The notes under the pieces: generated by a model
The model's database searches: none
What the model was told of the DNA's origin: nothing
What the model saw: only the letters and a program-made list of their open reading frames with translations
Made by a program: the position numbers and the translations under genes
Part shown: piece by piece, positions 17,882 through 25,777 of the stretch
How positions within the stretch are numbered: the first letter of the stretch is position 1
Layout of the letters: each line of letters starts with the position of its first letter
Source of the DNA: Brevibacterium picturae
GTDB lineage: Bacteria; Actinomycetota; Actinomycetes; Actinomycetales; Brevibacteriaceae
Reading direction: 5' to 3'
DNA length: 33,337 bases
Assembly (NCBI RefSeq): GCF_030453725.1
Contig: NZ_JAKDJU010000017.1
Coordinates: 1 to 33,337 of the forward strand

Positions 17882-18868
17882 TCAGGACTTGTTCTCTTTC
17901 AAGGTCTCGATCGACTGCGGCACGACCTTGAACAGGTCGCCGACGACGCCGTAATCGGCGATGTCGAAGATCGGCGCTTCGCCGTCCTTGTTCACAGCAA
18001 CGATGGTCTTCGAGGTCTGCATGCCGGCCTTGTGCTGGATCGCACCGGAGATGCCGAGTGCCACGTAGAGCTGCGGCGACACGGAGACACCGGTCTGTCC
18101 GACCTGGTGGGACTGGGCGATGTATCCGGCATCGACGGCCGCACGCGAGGCACCGAGAGCGGCACCGAGGACATCGGCGAATTCGCCGACGAGCTCGAAG
18201 GACTCCTCCGAGCCCACACCACGGCCACCGGAGACGACCTTCGAGGCGCCACGCAGCTCGGGACGCGAAGACGTCTCGACGACGGCTTCGAAGGACTCGA
18301 CCTGGGCCGAGCGCTTGCCGGAATCGGCAACCTCGAGGGCCTGCGAGTTCGCGGACTGGGCTTCCCCGCGGGTCTCGATGGATCCCTGGCGGATGGTGAT
18401 GACGGGGGCACCGAAGGTCGGTGCTGACGAGGCGGTGTAGCCGCCGCCGTAGACGGAGTGGTTGGCCACGATGCCTTCGCTGTCACGCTCGACGCCGAGG
18501 GCATCGACGGACACGGCCGAACCGGACCGGACGCCGAAACGTCCGGCGATGTCGCGACCGTCGATCGAGTGTGGGATGAGGATGGCATCGGGCGCGGCCA
18601 GGTCGCTCGCGGCGCTCAGGGCGTCGACGGCGAAGGTTCCGAGCGCGGAATTGCCCTCAGGAACCTCGGCGATGAGTGTCTGGACGGCACCGAAGGATGC
18701 GGCCTGCTCGGCGGCAGACTCGCCCTGGCCGGCAGGAGCGAGGACCAGTGCGACGGGGGTACCGATCTCACCAGCACCGCCGAGGAGCTCAGCGGCCGGC
18801 TTCTCCAGCTGGCCTTCGGCATCGGCGGTGAGGACGGCGAGAATGGAGTCTTGTGGGAATTCGGACAT
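17882..18868 (-). CDS. etfA: Electron transfer flavoprotein, alpha subunit
   Basis: FAD-binding subunit of the cytoplasmic ETF heterodimer, 328 aa, the usual family length. The C-terminal FAD domain is clear: [12 protein letters not shown], then [13 protein letters not shown], then [14 protein letters not shown] and the end segment [13 protein letters not shown]. The ribosome site AAGGAGAG is 5 bases before the ATG. It follows etfB by 11 bp and is followed 1 bp later by the cytochrome b gene. Its donors (acyl-CoA, dimethylglycine or other flavin dehydrogenases) are not in the window; heterotetrameric sarcosine oxidase passes electrons to oxygen rather than to ETF. Confidence 0.96.
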   Translation of the reverse strand: MSEFPQDSILAVLTADAEGQLEKPAAELLGGAGEIGTPVALVLAPAGQGESAAEQAASFGAVQTLIAEVPEGNSALGTFAVDALSAASDLAAPDAILIPHSIDGRDIAGRFGVRSGSAVSVDALGVERDSEGIVANHSVYGGGYTASSAPTFGAPVITIRQGSIETRGEAQSANSQALEVADSGKRSAQVESFEAVVETSSRPELRGASKVVSGGRGVGSEESFELVGEFADVLGAALGASRAAVDAGYIAQSHQVGQTGVSVSPQLYVALGISGAIQHKAGMQTSKTIVAVNKDGEAPIFDIADYGVVGDLFKVVPQSIETLKENKS

Positions 18869-18879
18869 ATCGACTCTCC

Positions 18880-19656
18880 TTAGGCCAGGCGGTTCTTGAT
18901 GAGGAATTCGGCGAGCTCTGCTCCACCGTTTCCTTCGTCGACGATCTTCTCTCCGGCTTCACGCGGCGGCTTCTCGGCCACCGTGACCATGATCGATCGT
19001 GCAGTGGACTGGTCATTGGCATCGATGTCGAGGTCGGACAGGCCGATGACCTCGAACGGCTTCTTCTTCGCGGCCATGATGCCCTTGAAGTTCGGGAAAC
19101 GGGCCTCGGGAAGCGCCTCGGTGATGGAGATGACGGCGGGAAGTTCAGCAGTGACTTCCTGCTTGCCGCCCTCGACCCCACGGGTGCCTGCTACCTTGCC
19201 GTCGCTGATCTCAACCGCGCTCAGGCCGGTCACATGCGGGAAGTCCAGGTGCTCGCCGAGCATGGCCGGGATCATGCCGCCATTGCCGTCGGTGGAGACG
19301 TTGCCGGTGATGACGAGGTCGAAGCCGCCGCGGCGGATGGCCGCTGCCAGAACTTCCGAGGTCAGCCCGAGGTCGGCGCCGAGGAGCTCCTCATCACTCA
19401 CGTGCACGGCATTGTCCGCGCCCATGGCCAGGCCCTTGCGGATCGTGGCGGTCGCGGTGTCGGGTGCCATCGAGATGACGGTCACCTCGGTGCCGTCACT
19501 GCCGTCCTTATAGGAGAGAGCGACTTCGAGCGCACGCTCGCCGATTTCGTCGAGGACCGCTTCCGAGGCGGAACGATCCGCCAAACCGGTCTCCAAATTC
19601 AGTTTCCGATCCCCGTATGTGTCCGGGACCTCTTTGACCAACACCGCGATCTTCAA
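18880..19656 (-). CDS. etfB: Electron transfer flavoprotein, beta subunit
   Basis: AMP-binding subunit of ETF, 258 aa. It begins [18 protein letters not shown], includes [18 protein letters not shown] and [18 protein letters not shown], and carries the family signature [20 protein letters not shown] with MAAKKKP after it. The start codon is TTG at 19654-19656, fixed by the conserved N terminus and an AGGAG ribosome site six bases upstream. First gene of the leftward etfB-etfA-cytochrome b operon. An inverted repeat at 19694-19709 lies in its leader or promoter. Confidence 0.96.
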   Translation of the reverse strand: MKIAVLVKEVPDTYGDRKLNLETGLADRSASEAVLDEIGERALEVALSYKDGSDGTEVTVISMAPDTATATIRKGLAMGADNAVHVSDEELLGADLGLTSEVLAAAIRRGGFDLVITGNVSTDGNGGMIPAMLGEHLDFPHVTGLSAVEISDGKVAGTRGVEGGKQEVTAELPAVISITEALPEARFPNFKGIMAAKKKPFEVIGLSDLDIDANDQSTARSIMVTVAEKPPREAGEKIVDEGNGGAELAEFLIKNRLA

Positions 19657-19999
19657 GGATGACTCCTATTCCATGGGGCAATTCCGGCTGCTGTGAGACT
19701 TCTGTCTCATAATCTACAGCCAGCGCAATTTCGTTCGACACCCGGGGTCCGCGAGGAAGCCCGGAGAAGTACTCAGTGAATCATCTTACGTGCTGTGTGC
19801 CGTACGCAACACGTTTACTGTACGAACGATCGAAAGAATTGTGGTGTCGCAGCATGATCGCATCCCGGTCCACGAGGTCATCGCAGACTGAGCCAGGCAT
19901 GATGAGCGAGGTCACAGAACGGGCTTTAGACTGGAGACGCCGACTGTGACCAGGAAACGACTGGCGGATCCGCCCGCATCAACGTTGAAGGAGCGCCTC
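19657..19999. other. Divergent intergenic region between etfB and the Lrp regulator
   Basis: About 340 bp. It holds the inverted repeat at 19694-19709 and CGTAC/GTACG half-sites about 14 bp apart near 19801-19824. Weak promoter-like words exist, but I could not assign a start for either direction. No gene is supported. Confidence 0.5.
19694..19709. promoter_or_regulatory. Inverted repeat upstream of etfB
   Basis: TGAGACTTCTGTCTCA has perfect 6-bp arms around a 4-bp centre, about 40 bp upstream of the etfB TTG. It may be an operator or leader hairpin; nothing links it to a specific regulator. Confidence 0.35.
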
Positions 20000-20458
20000 G
20001 TGGCATTCGACCTCGACGATATCGACCGCAGCATCATCGCTGCCCTCGTCGACGACTCGCGCCTGAGCGTCCGTCAGCTCGCCGAGCAGGTGCACATCTC
20101 CCGATCGGCGGCCCACAAGCGCTTCTCCGCGCTGATCGAATCCGGTGCGATCAGAAAATTCACCGCCGAGGTGGACCGCAGTGCCCTCGGAATGACCGTG
20201 ACCGCGGTGGTCGTCGTCAAGATCGGCGATCGACCCTGGCCCAAGGTCAGGGATGAGCTCGCCGAACTTCCGTTCGTCGAGAAGGTCCAGGCCGTCAGCG
20301 GTGACATCGACGCCCTGGTGACCGTCAACGCCCCTGACAACACCGCACTGTCGCAGGTCATTCTGCGCCGGATCCACGAAGTCCCAGGGGTGGTGTCGTC
20401 GCGTTCGCTGCTCATCCTCGATGAGGCAGAAGGACACCGTCCGGGCTCAGGTCACTGA
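20000..20458 (+). CDS. Lrp/AsnC-family transcriptional regulator
   Basis: A 152-aa regulator of typical Lrp size. The N-terminal helix-turn-helix is LDDIDRSIIAALVDDSRLSV with QLAEQVHISRSAAHKRFSAL; the C-terminal RAM ligand domain includes VVVVKIGDRPWPKVRDEL and VQAVSGDIDALVTVNAPD. The GTG at 20000 has AAGGAG six bases upstream; an in-frame GTG at 19946 would add 18 non-family residues. It diverges from etfB, so it may control the etf operon, and it lies near the 2-oxo acid dehydrogenase genes; either target is conjecture. Confidence 0.92.
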   Translation: MAFDLDDIDRSIIAALVDDSRLSVRQLAEQVHISRSAAHKRFSALIESGAIRKFTAEVDRSALGMTVTAVVVVKIGDRPWPKVRDELAELPFVEKVQAVSGDIDALVTVNAPDNTALSQVILRRIHEVPGVVSSRSLLILDEAEGHRPGSGH

Positions 20459-20518
20459 ATCGTCGACCGCGCTCATTCGTTGACGACGCCGAATCGTCGA
20501 AGACGTTGATTCTCCGAC

Positions 20519-21166
20519 TCAGTCCTTCCGGTATTCCCTGATCGCCCTCTCTGACCCGAGCGTCTTCCTCACGGCCCGGACCGTCAGCGCCAATGCGCGC
20601 GCCCTCCCATCCGGTCCGGTCTCACCTGACGTGACGCTGAAGAGGTGCCCCGAGCCGATCGTCAGAAAGACGTACATCGCAGCCCACACGACGGGCACCT
20701 CGGTGGTGATGGATCCATCGGACTGCCCCCTGGCGATGACTGCCTCGAGGACGTCGCCATCGTCTGCTGAACCTGGCGCAGCGTCGGGTTCACTCTCCGC
20801 CTCGGCCCTGCGCTCACGTTCCACCTCGGCGAAGACATCGTCGGTGATGATGGGCTCGTCGGCGAACATGAGTGTGAGCGCGTCGGGAACCGTGAACAGT
20901 TGGGCACACACCCGCTCGACGGCATCGAGCCCGGGCCCGCTTGCAGGACGAGCGCTCATCAGTGCGTCACCGAACATTCGGGCGCCGAGGCGGGCCACCT
21001 CGGCGATCATCGCTTCCCTGTCCCCGAAATGACGGTACAGAGTGGTCCTGCCGACACCGAGTTCGGACGCCACATCCGACATCGAGGCCGTCGCATTCGC
21101 GGCGAGGATCGCCATCGCTTCCCTGACCAGGGCCTCCTTGCCCAGCCGCCCCATCCCCTTCGTCAT
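20519..21166 (-). CDS. TetR-family transcriptional regulator
   Basis: A 215-aa regulator. The N-terminal helix-turn-helix (about residues 12-58) reads SMSDVASELGVGRTTLYRHF with GDREAMIAEVA after it; the rest is a helical ligand domain ending in VRAVRKTLGSERAI. It diverges from a small membrane protein gene across 148 bp that carry two strong inverted repeats (21233-21250, 21255-21270), the usual layout of a self-repressing TetR pair. The effector is unknown. Confidence 0.9.
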   Translation of the reverse strand: MTKGMGRLGKEALVREAMAILAANATASMSDVASELGVGRTTLYRHFGDREAMIAEVARLGARMFGDALMSARPASGPGLDAVERVCAQLFTVPDALTLMFADEPIITDDVFAEVERERRAEAESEPDAAPGSADDGDVLEAVIARGQSDGSITTEVPVVWAAMYVFLTIGSGHLFSVTSGETGPDGRARALALTVRAVRKTLGSERAIREYRKD

Positions 21167-21232
21167 CCGCGCCCCACCCTTCGTTCTGAGATGTCGACTC
21201 CGATCCGGTCGATCTGTCTCGATTCTCTCTCA

Positions 21233-21250
21233 TGGAACAGAATTGTTCCA
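21233..21250. promoter_or_regulatory. Candidate TetR operator 1
   Basis: TGGAACAGAATTGTTCCA has perfect 7-bp arms (TGGAACA/TGTTCCA) around a 4-bp centre, between the divergent TetR and membrane protein genes. It shares the GTTCC half-site with the neighbouring repeat. Confidence 0.6.
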
Positions 21251-21254
21251 CTTT

Positions 21255-21270
21255 GTTACACTAGTGTTCC
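21255..21270. promoter_or_regulatory. Candidate TetR operator 2
   Basis: GTTACACTAGTGTTCC contains the perfect 10-bp palindrome ACACTAGTGT, with flanks echoing operator 1 (GTGTTCC). It lies 4 bp from operator 1, suggesting two adjacent dimers. Confidence 0.55.
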
Positions 21271-21314
21271 ATCACGACGGCGAGGAATGATGATTGCCAC
21301 AGCAGGGAGAGACC

Positions 21315-21809
21315 ATGACACGCGCCGACAACGACCGCTCGACCGCCGACGTCTTCGCGCTCAGCCGAGCCGACATTCTCGTCATCGGCCTCGTCTGCGT
21401 CGGCATCGGAGTCGCCCTCGGATTCTTCCTCCCTGCAGTGGGCGCCTTCGCAGCGCGGTTTCCGATTCCCTTCGGGGAAGTCGTCGAGAAGCTCAGCAAG
21501 TTCGATCAGGCCTGGGTGGTCATCGCCCGTCCGATCATCGGTGGGGTTCTCGGAGCAATCGCGACCTTCGTCATCAGCGCTTCCACCACTCCCCTGAGTG
21601 TCGACGACGACCGGATCCTCGTCGGCAGGGCCGATGACCATCCGCTGCGGATCTCCCGAGCCGCATACTCCACCGCCTATTTCGACGGCGGCAAGCTGAC
21701 CATCCTCACCGAAGGCGGGCACCAGGCGTACAAGGGAGACGTCGAAGGCAAGAAGGACAGGGTCGCCGCGGCGTTCACCTCGCGCGGATACCGCTGGGGC
21801 GAGATCTGA
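21315..21809 (+). CDS. Small membrane protein resembling the YqeB family
   Basis: A 164-aa protein with two predicted helices (about residues 21-46, ILVIGLVCVGIGVALGFFLP; and about 68-90, WVVIARPIIGGVLGAIATFV). A cytoplasmic domain rich in beta structure follows (residues 95-164) with VDDDRILVGRADD, AYFDGGKLTILTEGGHQAY and GYRWGEI. This layout recalls actinobacterial YqeB-like proteins, whose function is unknown. The ATG is preceded by an AGGGAGAG ribosome site; a TTG at 21294 in the same frame is unlikely. It is probably repressed by the divergent TetR protein. The family call is from memory and tentative. Confidence 0.65.
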   Translation: MTRADNDRSTADVFALSRADILVIGLVCVGIGVALGFFLPAVGAFAARFPIPFGEVVEKLSKFDQAWVVIARPIIGGVLGAIATFVISASTTPLSVDDDRILVGRADDHPLRISRAAYSTAYFDGGKLTILTEGGHQAYKGDVEGKKDRVAAAFTSRGYRWGEI

Positions 21810-21938
21810 GCGGCCAAACGTCCGCCCGACCTGCACGAAACGGCCCTTTCGTCCGCTCTTCACGACGCAAACGCACGCCCCGTCCGAACCTGTTCGCAGA
21901 CCCTGGATCGGTGACTCGGGTCACGCCACCATGGGGCC

Positions 21939-23045
21939 ATGACCATTGACGTTCCCACCTCTCGCCGCTCACTGCCCCAGCTGCAGCCTGTCAGCTTCAT
22001 CGGTGCAGACGGTCAGCCCACCGATGCCCCTACCGAGGGCTTAAGCATCCCGAGCGATCGCACGCTGCTCGGTCTGTACCAGAAGATGGTGCAGGTCCGG
22101 CGCTTCGAGGCTCAGGTCACCCACCTGACCAAGCAGGGGCGCCTGGCAACCTACCCGTCCGCCGCCGGCCAGGAAGCCATCGAGGTCGGTGCCACCACCG
22201 CACTGGCACCGGGCGACTGGCTCTTCCCCACCTACCGCGACACCGCCTCACTGCTGACCCGCGGCGTGCCCGTGACCGAGATCCTCTCCGCCTTCCGCGG
22301 CGACTGGCACTGCGGGTTCGATCCGAACGAGTACCACACCTCACCTGCGGCGACACCGCTGGCCACACAGACCCTGCATGCGACCGGCTTCGCCATGGCA
22401 GCCAAGCTCAAGGGCACCGACGCCTGCACTCTGACCTTCCTCGGCGACGGCGCCAGCAGTGAGGGCGACACCCACGAAGCCTTCAACTTCGCCTCGGTGT
22501 GGCAGACTCCCACCGTCTTCGTGCTGCAGAACAACCAGTACGCGATCTCGACCCCGCTGCGGGAGCAGTCGAACGCCACGATGCTCGCCGACCGTGCCGC
22601 CGGCTACGGCATGCCCGGCATCCGCGTCGACGGCAACGACATTGCGGCCGTATTCGCCGCCGTGACTGCGGCACTCGAACGCGGCCGGGACGGCGAGGGC
22701 CCCACCCTCATCGAGTGCCTGACCTATCGGATGGAGTCGCACACGAACTCCGACGACCCCACGAAGTACCGCGACTCAGAAGAGGTCGAGCACTGGAAGC
22801 AGTTCGACCCCATCGACCGTCTCGAGAAGCACCTGCGATCCGCCGGTATCCTCGACGACGACGGCGCAGAAGACATCGCAGCCAGCGCAGAAGTGCTCGC
22901 CACGGCGGTCCGCGATGCCATGAACACCGAGGCCGAGATCGACCCGGCCGAACTCTTCGCCCACGTCTACGCAAACCCTCGCGCCAGCCTCGCCCGGCAG
23001 CAGGAAACTCTCGAGGCTGAGCTCGCAACGGCGGTTCAGTCATGA
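21939..23045 (+). CDS. pdhA: Pyruvate (or branched-chain 2-oxo acid) dehydrogenase E1, alpha subunit
   Basis: TPP-dependent decarboxylase subunit of a 2-oxo acid dehydrogenase complex, 368 aa. The TPP/Mg motif runs from GDG (169-171, FLGDGASSEGD) to NN (198-199, VLQNNQYAIS). The N-terminal RRFEAQVTHLTKQGRL and LFPTYRDTASLLTRGV match the Bacillus-type PdhA group. Bacterial branched-chain E1 alpha subunits look similar, so the substrate could be pyruvate or branched-chain oxo acids. The ribosome site is poor. A 14-bp inverted repeat (GTGAC/GTCAC, 21911-21924) lies upstream. First gene of an operon with E1 beta and E2; no E3 is in view. Confidence 0.9.
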   Translation: MTIDVPTSRRSLPQLQPVSFIGADGQPTDAPTEGLSIPSDRTLLGLYQKMVQVRRFEAQVTHLTKQGRLATYPSAAGQEAIEVGATTALAPGDWLFPTYRDTASLLTRGVPVTEILSAFRGDWHCGFDPNEYHTSPAATPLATQTLHATGFAMAAKLKGTDACTLTFLGDGASSEGDTHEAFNFASVWQTPTVFVLQNNQYAISTPLREQSNATMLADRAAGYGMPGIRVDGNDIAAVFAAVTAALERGRDGEGPTLIECLTYRMESHTNSDDPTKYRDSEEVEHWKQFDPIDRLEKHLRSAGILDDDGAEDIAASAEVLATAVRDAMNTEAEIDPAELFAHVYANPRASLARQQETLEAELATAVQS

Positions 23046-24061
23046 CCGTCACCGCTATGACCACAGCAGACGAGGTTCCGGCGCCGGTCTCCGTGACGAT
23101 GACGAAGGCGCTCAACCAGGCCCTGCACGACTCCTTGGCCGCCGACGAGAACGTCCTCGTCTACGGTGAGGACGTCGGTCGCCTCGGTGGGGTCTTCCGT
23201 GTCACCGAAGGCCTGCGCAAGGAATTCGGACCCGAACGGGTCTGGGACTCCCCTCTCGCGGAGTCGGGGATCGTCGGCACCGCGATCGGCATGGCGATGG
23301 CCGGGATGCGCCCGGTCGTCGAGATGCAGTTCGACGCCTACGCCTACCCCGCGTTCGAGCAGATCGTGTCCCATGTCGCGAAGATGCGCAATCGCACGAA
23401 GGGCCGCGTGAGCCTGCCGATCACGATCCGGATTCCGTATGCCGGTGATATCGGCGGCGTCGAACACCACTCGGACTCCTCTGAGGCCTACTGGACGTCG
23501 ACAGCCGGCCTGACCGTCGTCACCCCGTCGAACCCGGCCGACGCCTACTCCCTCCTGCGCGAATCGGTCGACTCCGACGATCCCGTGATCTTCATGGAGC
23601 CGAAGTCCCGTTACTGGATGAAGGACGAGCTGCGCCTGCCCGTGCAGACCGCCGCGATGGACCAGGCGCAGGTCGTGCGCGAGGGCAGCGACGTGACACT
23701 GCTGGCCTATGGGCCCACCGTGCGCACGGCTCTGTCCGCGGCCGAAGAAGGTGCCGACCACGGACTGTCGATCGAGGTCATCGACCTGCGGACCCTGTCG
23801 CCCTTCGACGACGCGACTGTGTCGACTTCCGTGCGCAAAACGTCCCGTGCAGCGATCATCCACGAGGCCGCCCAGTTCGGCGGCTACGGCGCCGAGGTGG
23901 CCGCCCGCGTCACAGAGGCCAACTTCACCCACCTGTCGGCCCCGGTCCTGCGGATCACCGGCTTCGACGTGCCCTACCCGTCCCCGAAGCTCGAGGAGTA
24001 CTACTTGCCCACCGCCGAACGCGTTCTCGACGCCTTCGAATCCTGGGATTGGGAGCTGTGA
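23042..24061 (+). CDS. pdhB: Pyruvate (or branched-chain 2-oxo acid) dehydrogenase E1, beta subunit
   Basis: A 339-aa E1 beta subunit that completes the TPP active site. Features include MTKALNQALHDSL, VYGEDVGRLGGVFRVTEGL, SPLAESGIVGTAIGMAMAG, QFDAYAYPAFEQIVSHVAKM and the C-terminal IHEAAQFGGYGAEVAARV. The ATG overlaps the alpha subunit stop (ATGA), and the stop overlaps the E2 start by one base, so all three are translationally coupled. Substrate ambiguity is as for the alpha subunit. Confidence 0.92.
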   Translation: MTVTAMTTADEVPAPVSVTMTKALNQALHDSLAADENVLVYGEDVGRLGGVFRVTEGLRKEFGPERVWDSPLAESGIVGTAIGMAMAGMRPVVEMQFDAYAYPAFEQIVSHVAKMRNRTKGRVSLPITIRIPYAGDIGGVEHHSDSSEAYWTSTAGLTVVTPSNPADAYSLLRESVDSDDPVIFMEPKSRYWMKDELRLPVQTAAMDQAQVVREGSDVTLLAYGPTVRTALSAAEEGADHGLSIEVIDLRTLSPFDDATVSTSVRKTSRAAIIHEAAQFGGYGAEVAARVTEANFTHLSAPVLRITGFDVPYPSPKLEEYYLPTAERVLDAFESWDWEL

Positions 24062-25542
24062 TGAGTGCCGAGACGAGTGTGACCGGGACTGCCGGCTCCA
24101 CGACGGCCGTGCGCGACTTCATCCTCCCCGACCTGGGTGAAGGACTGACAGAAGCCGAGCTCATCAGCTGGCTCGTCGACGTCGGCGACGAGGTTCACGT
24201 CGATCAGATGGTCGTCGAGGTCGAATCCGCCAAGTCCGTCGTCGAACTGCCGTGCCCGTTCGCGGGGCGGATCGAGGTGCTGCATGCGAACGCCGGTGAC
24301 ACCGTGTCGGCAGGTCAGGCCCTGCTCTCCGTCGCCGAGGCAGGTGCTGGTTCGAGTGCGGACGCGAAGTCGAACCTGGACGACGATTCCGCCGGTGGCG
24401 GTGCGAACCTCATCGGCTATGGAACTTCCGAGCCGAAGGCCCGATCGACGAAGAAGCGGTCCTTCGGGGCTCAGAGCGAGCCACCGACCGCTGCGCGACC
24501 GGCCCCCACCGAACAGGTCTCCCCGCAGCCATCGGCCGCCACTCCCCCGGCACCCGAGGCTGCATCCACGACGGCTTCGGACACCGGAGTCTCTCCCGTG
24601 TCGTCACCGATCGTGCGCAAGCTCGCGAAAGACCACGGGATCAGCGCCAAACACCTGCCCGGCACCGGACCCAGCGGGGTCGTCACCCGCGCCGATGTGC
24701 TCTCAGCGATAGCCTCGGGCCCCGGTATCACCTCCGCGCGCACGGCAAGCGTCCCCGCGGGGACGTCGAACACGACTCGGACAGGCACCGACGACCTTCC
24801 GGGCACCACCTCGGCGGGGGAAGCAGCCGCGGCTTCTGTTGACGCAGGCAACCGCGACACCAGGACTCCGATCACGGGGCTGCGCAAGGTCGTGTCCGAG
24901 CGGCTGACGAAATCGCGGCAGGAGATTCCCGAGGCGACGATCTGGCTCGACGTCGACGCCACCGAGCTGCTGAACACGAAACGGGCCCTTGAGGCGAGGA
25001 CCGGAGAGAAATACTCGCTGCTCTCGCTTGTGGCCCGCTTCGTTGTCGCGGGGTTGAAGAAGTACCCGATCATCAACTCCTCTATCGACACCGAGGCGAA
25101 CGAGATCGTCACCCACGGCGACATCAACCTCGGCCTGGCCGCCCAGACGCCGCGGGGCCTCATGGTTCCCGTCGTCCACGGCGCCGACCAGATGGGCCTG
25201 CGAGCGCTGCGCGATTCCGTGTCCGAGACCGTCGGAAAGGCACCGACCGGCAAGTTCAGCACTCAGGAGCTGACCGGTGGAACTTTCACGCTCAACAACT
25301 ACGGCGTGTTCGGCGTCGACGGATCCGCCCCGATCATCAACCTCCCAGAGGTCGCGATGCTCGGCCTGGGACGGATCAAGGAACGCCCGTGGGCCGTCGA
25401 CGGCGAGCTCACCGTCCGCAAGGTCATGTTCTTGTCCTTCGTCTTCGACCACCGCGCATGCGACGGTGCCGAGCCGAGCCGGTTCCTCACCTTCGTCGCG
25501 GACTGCATCGAGAACCCGATCTCGCTGCTGCCGGAGCTGTGA
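24061..25542 (+). CDS. pdhC: Dihydrolipoamide acyltransferase (E2) of the 2-oxo acid dehydrogenase
   Basis: A 493-aa E2 core. The lipoyl domain is at about 18-95 with the lipoylated lysine K58 in VESAKSVVEL. A flexible Ala/Pro/Ser linker follows, then the E1/E3-binding domain at about 180-217 (SPIVRKLAKDHGISAKHLPG), a second linker, and the catalytic domain from about 270 with the active-site histidine in FDHRACDGAEP (H464, D468). The lysine sits in ESAKS rather than ETDKA, as in many BkdC-type E2 proteins, which leaves branched-chain substrates possible. The ATG shares a base with the pdhB stop and has GGGAG five bases upstream. The stop codon is part of a GTGACAC word repeated at 29530. Confidence 0.93.
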   Translation: MSAETSVTGTAGSTTAVRDFILPDLGEGLTEAELISWLVDVGDEVHVDQMVVEVESAKSVVELPCPFAGRIEVLHANAGDTVSAGQALLSVAEAGAGSSADAKSNLDDDSAGGGANLIGYGTSEPKARSTKKRSFGAQSEPPTAARPAPTEQVSPQPSAATPPAPEAASTTASDTGVSPVSSPIVRKLAKDHGISAKHLPGTGPSGVVTRADVLSAIASGPGITSARTASVPAGTSNTTRTGTDDLPGTTSAGEAAAASVDAGNRDTRTPITGLRKVVSERLTKSRQEIPEATIWLDVDATELLNTKRALEARTGEKYSLLSLVARFVVAGLKKYPIINSSIDTEANEIVTHGDINLGLAAQTPRGLMVPVVHGADQMGLRALRDSVSETVGKAPTGKFSTQELTGGTFTLNNYGVFGVDGSAPIINLPEVAMLGLGRIKERPWAVDGELTVRKVMFLSFVFDHRACDGAEPSRFLTFVADCIENPISLLPEL

Positions 25543-25777
25543 CACAGTCTTGGTAAGTAATACCGTTCTACCGAGCGCTATCACTCGCAAGTCCTAGAAT
25601 GGGCCTCTTGGAACATGCAATTCAATTGAGCATTCAAGGGAGCGAAGTATGTCGATCCAGATAAGATCGTTTTCAAAGCGACTCTAGAAGAGAGCTCGGC
25701 AAGGGTTCGCACAGACCTTCTGACGAGGACGGGGCGTCGCTGAACGCATTAGATAGCGGCAGGAAGGTTTTGGCCAA
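25543..25777. other. Low-GC leader region of the SIR2 gene
   Basis: About 235 bp with visibly lower GC than the pdh operon. It contains the palindrome CAATTCAATTG (25618-25628) and a 12-codon open frame (25649-25687, MSIQIRSFSKRL) after AAGGGAGCGAAGT, which could be a leader peptide or chance. Promoter words such as TAGAAT are present without a convincing -35 partner. No terminator for pdhC was seen. Confidence 0.5.
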
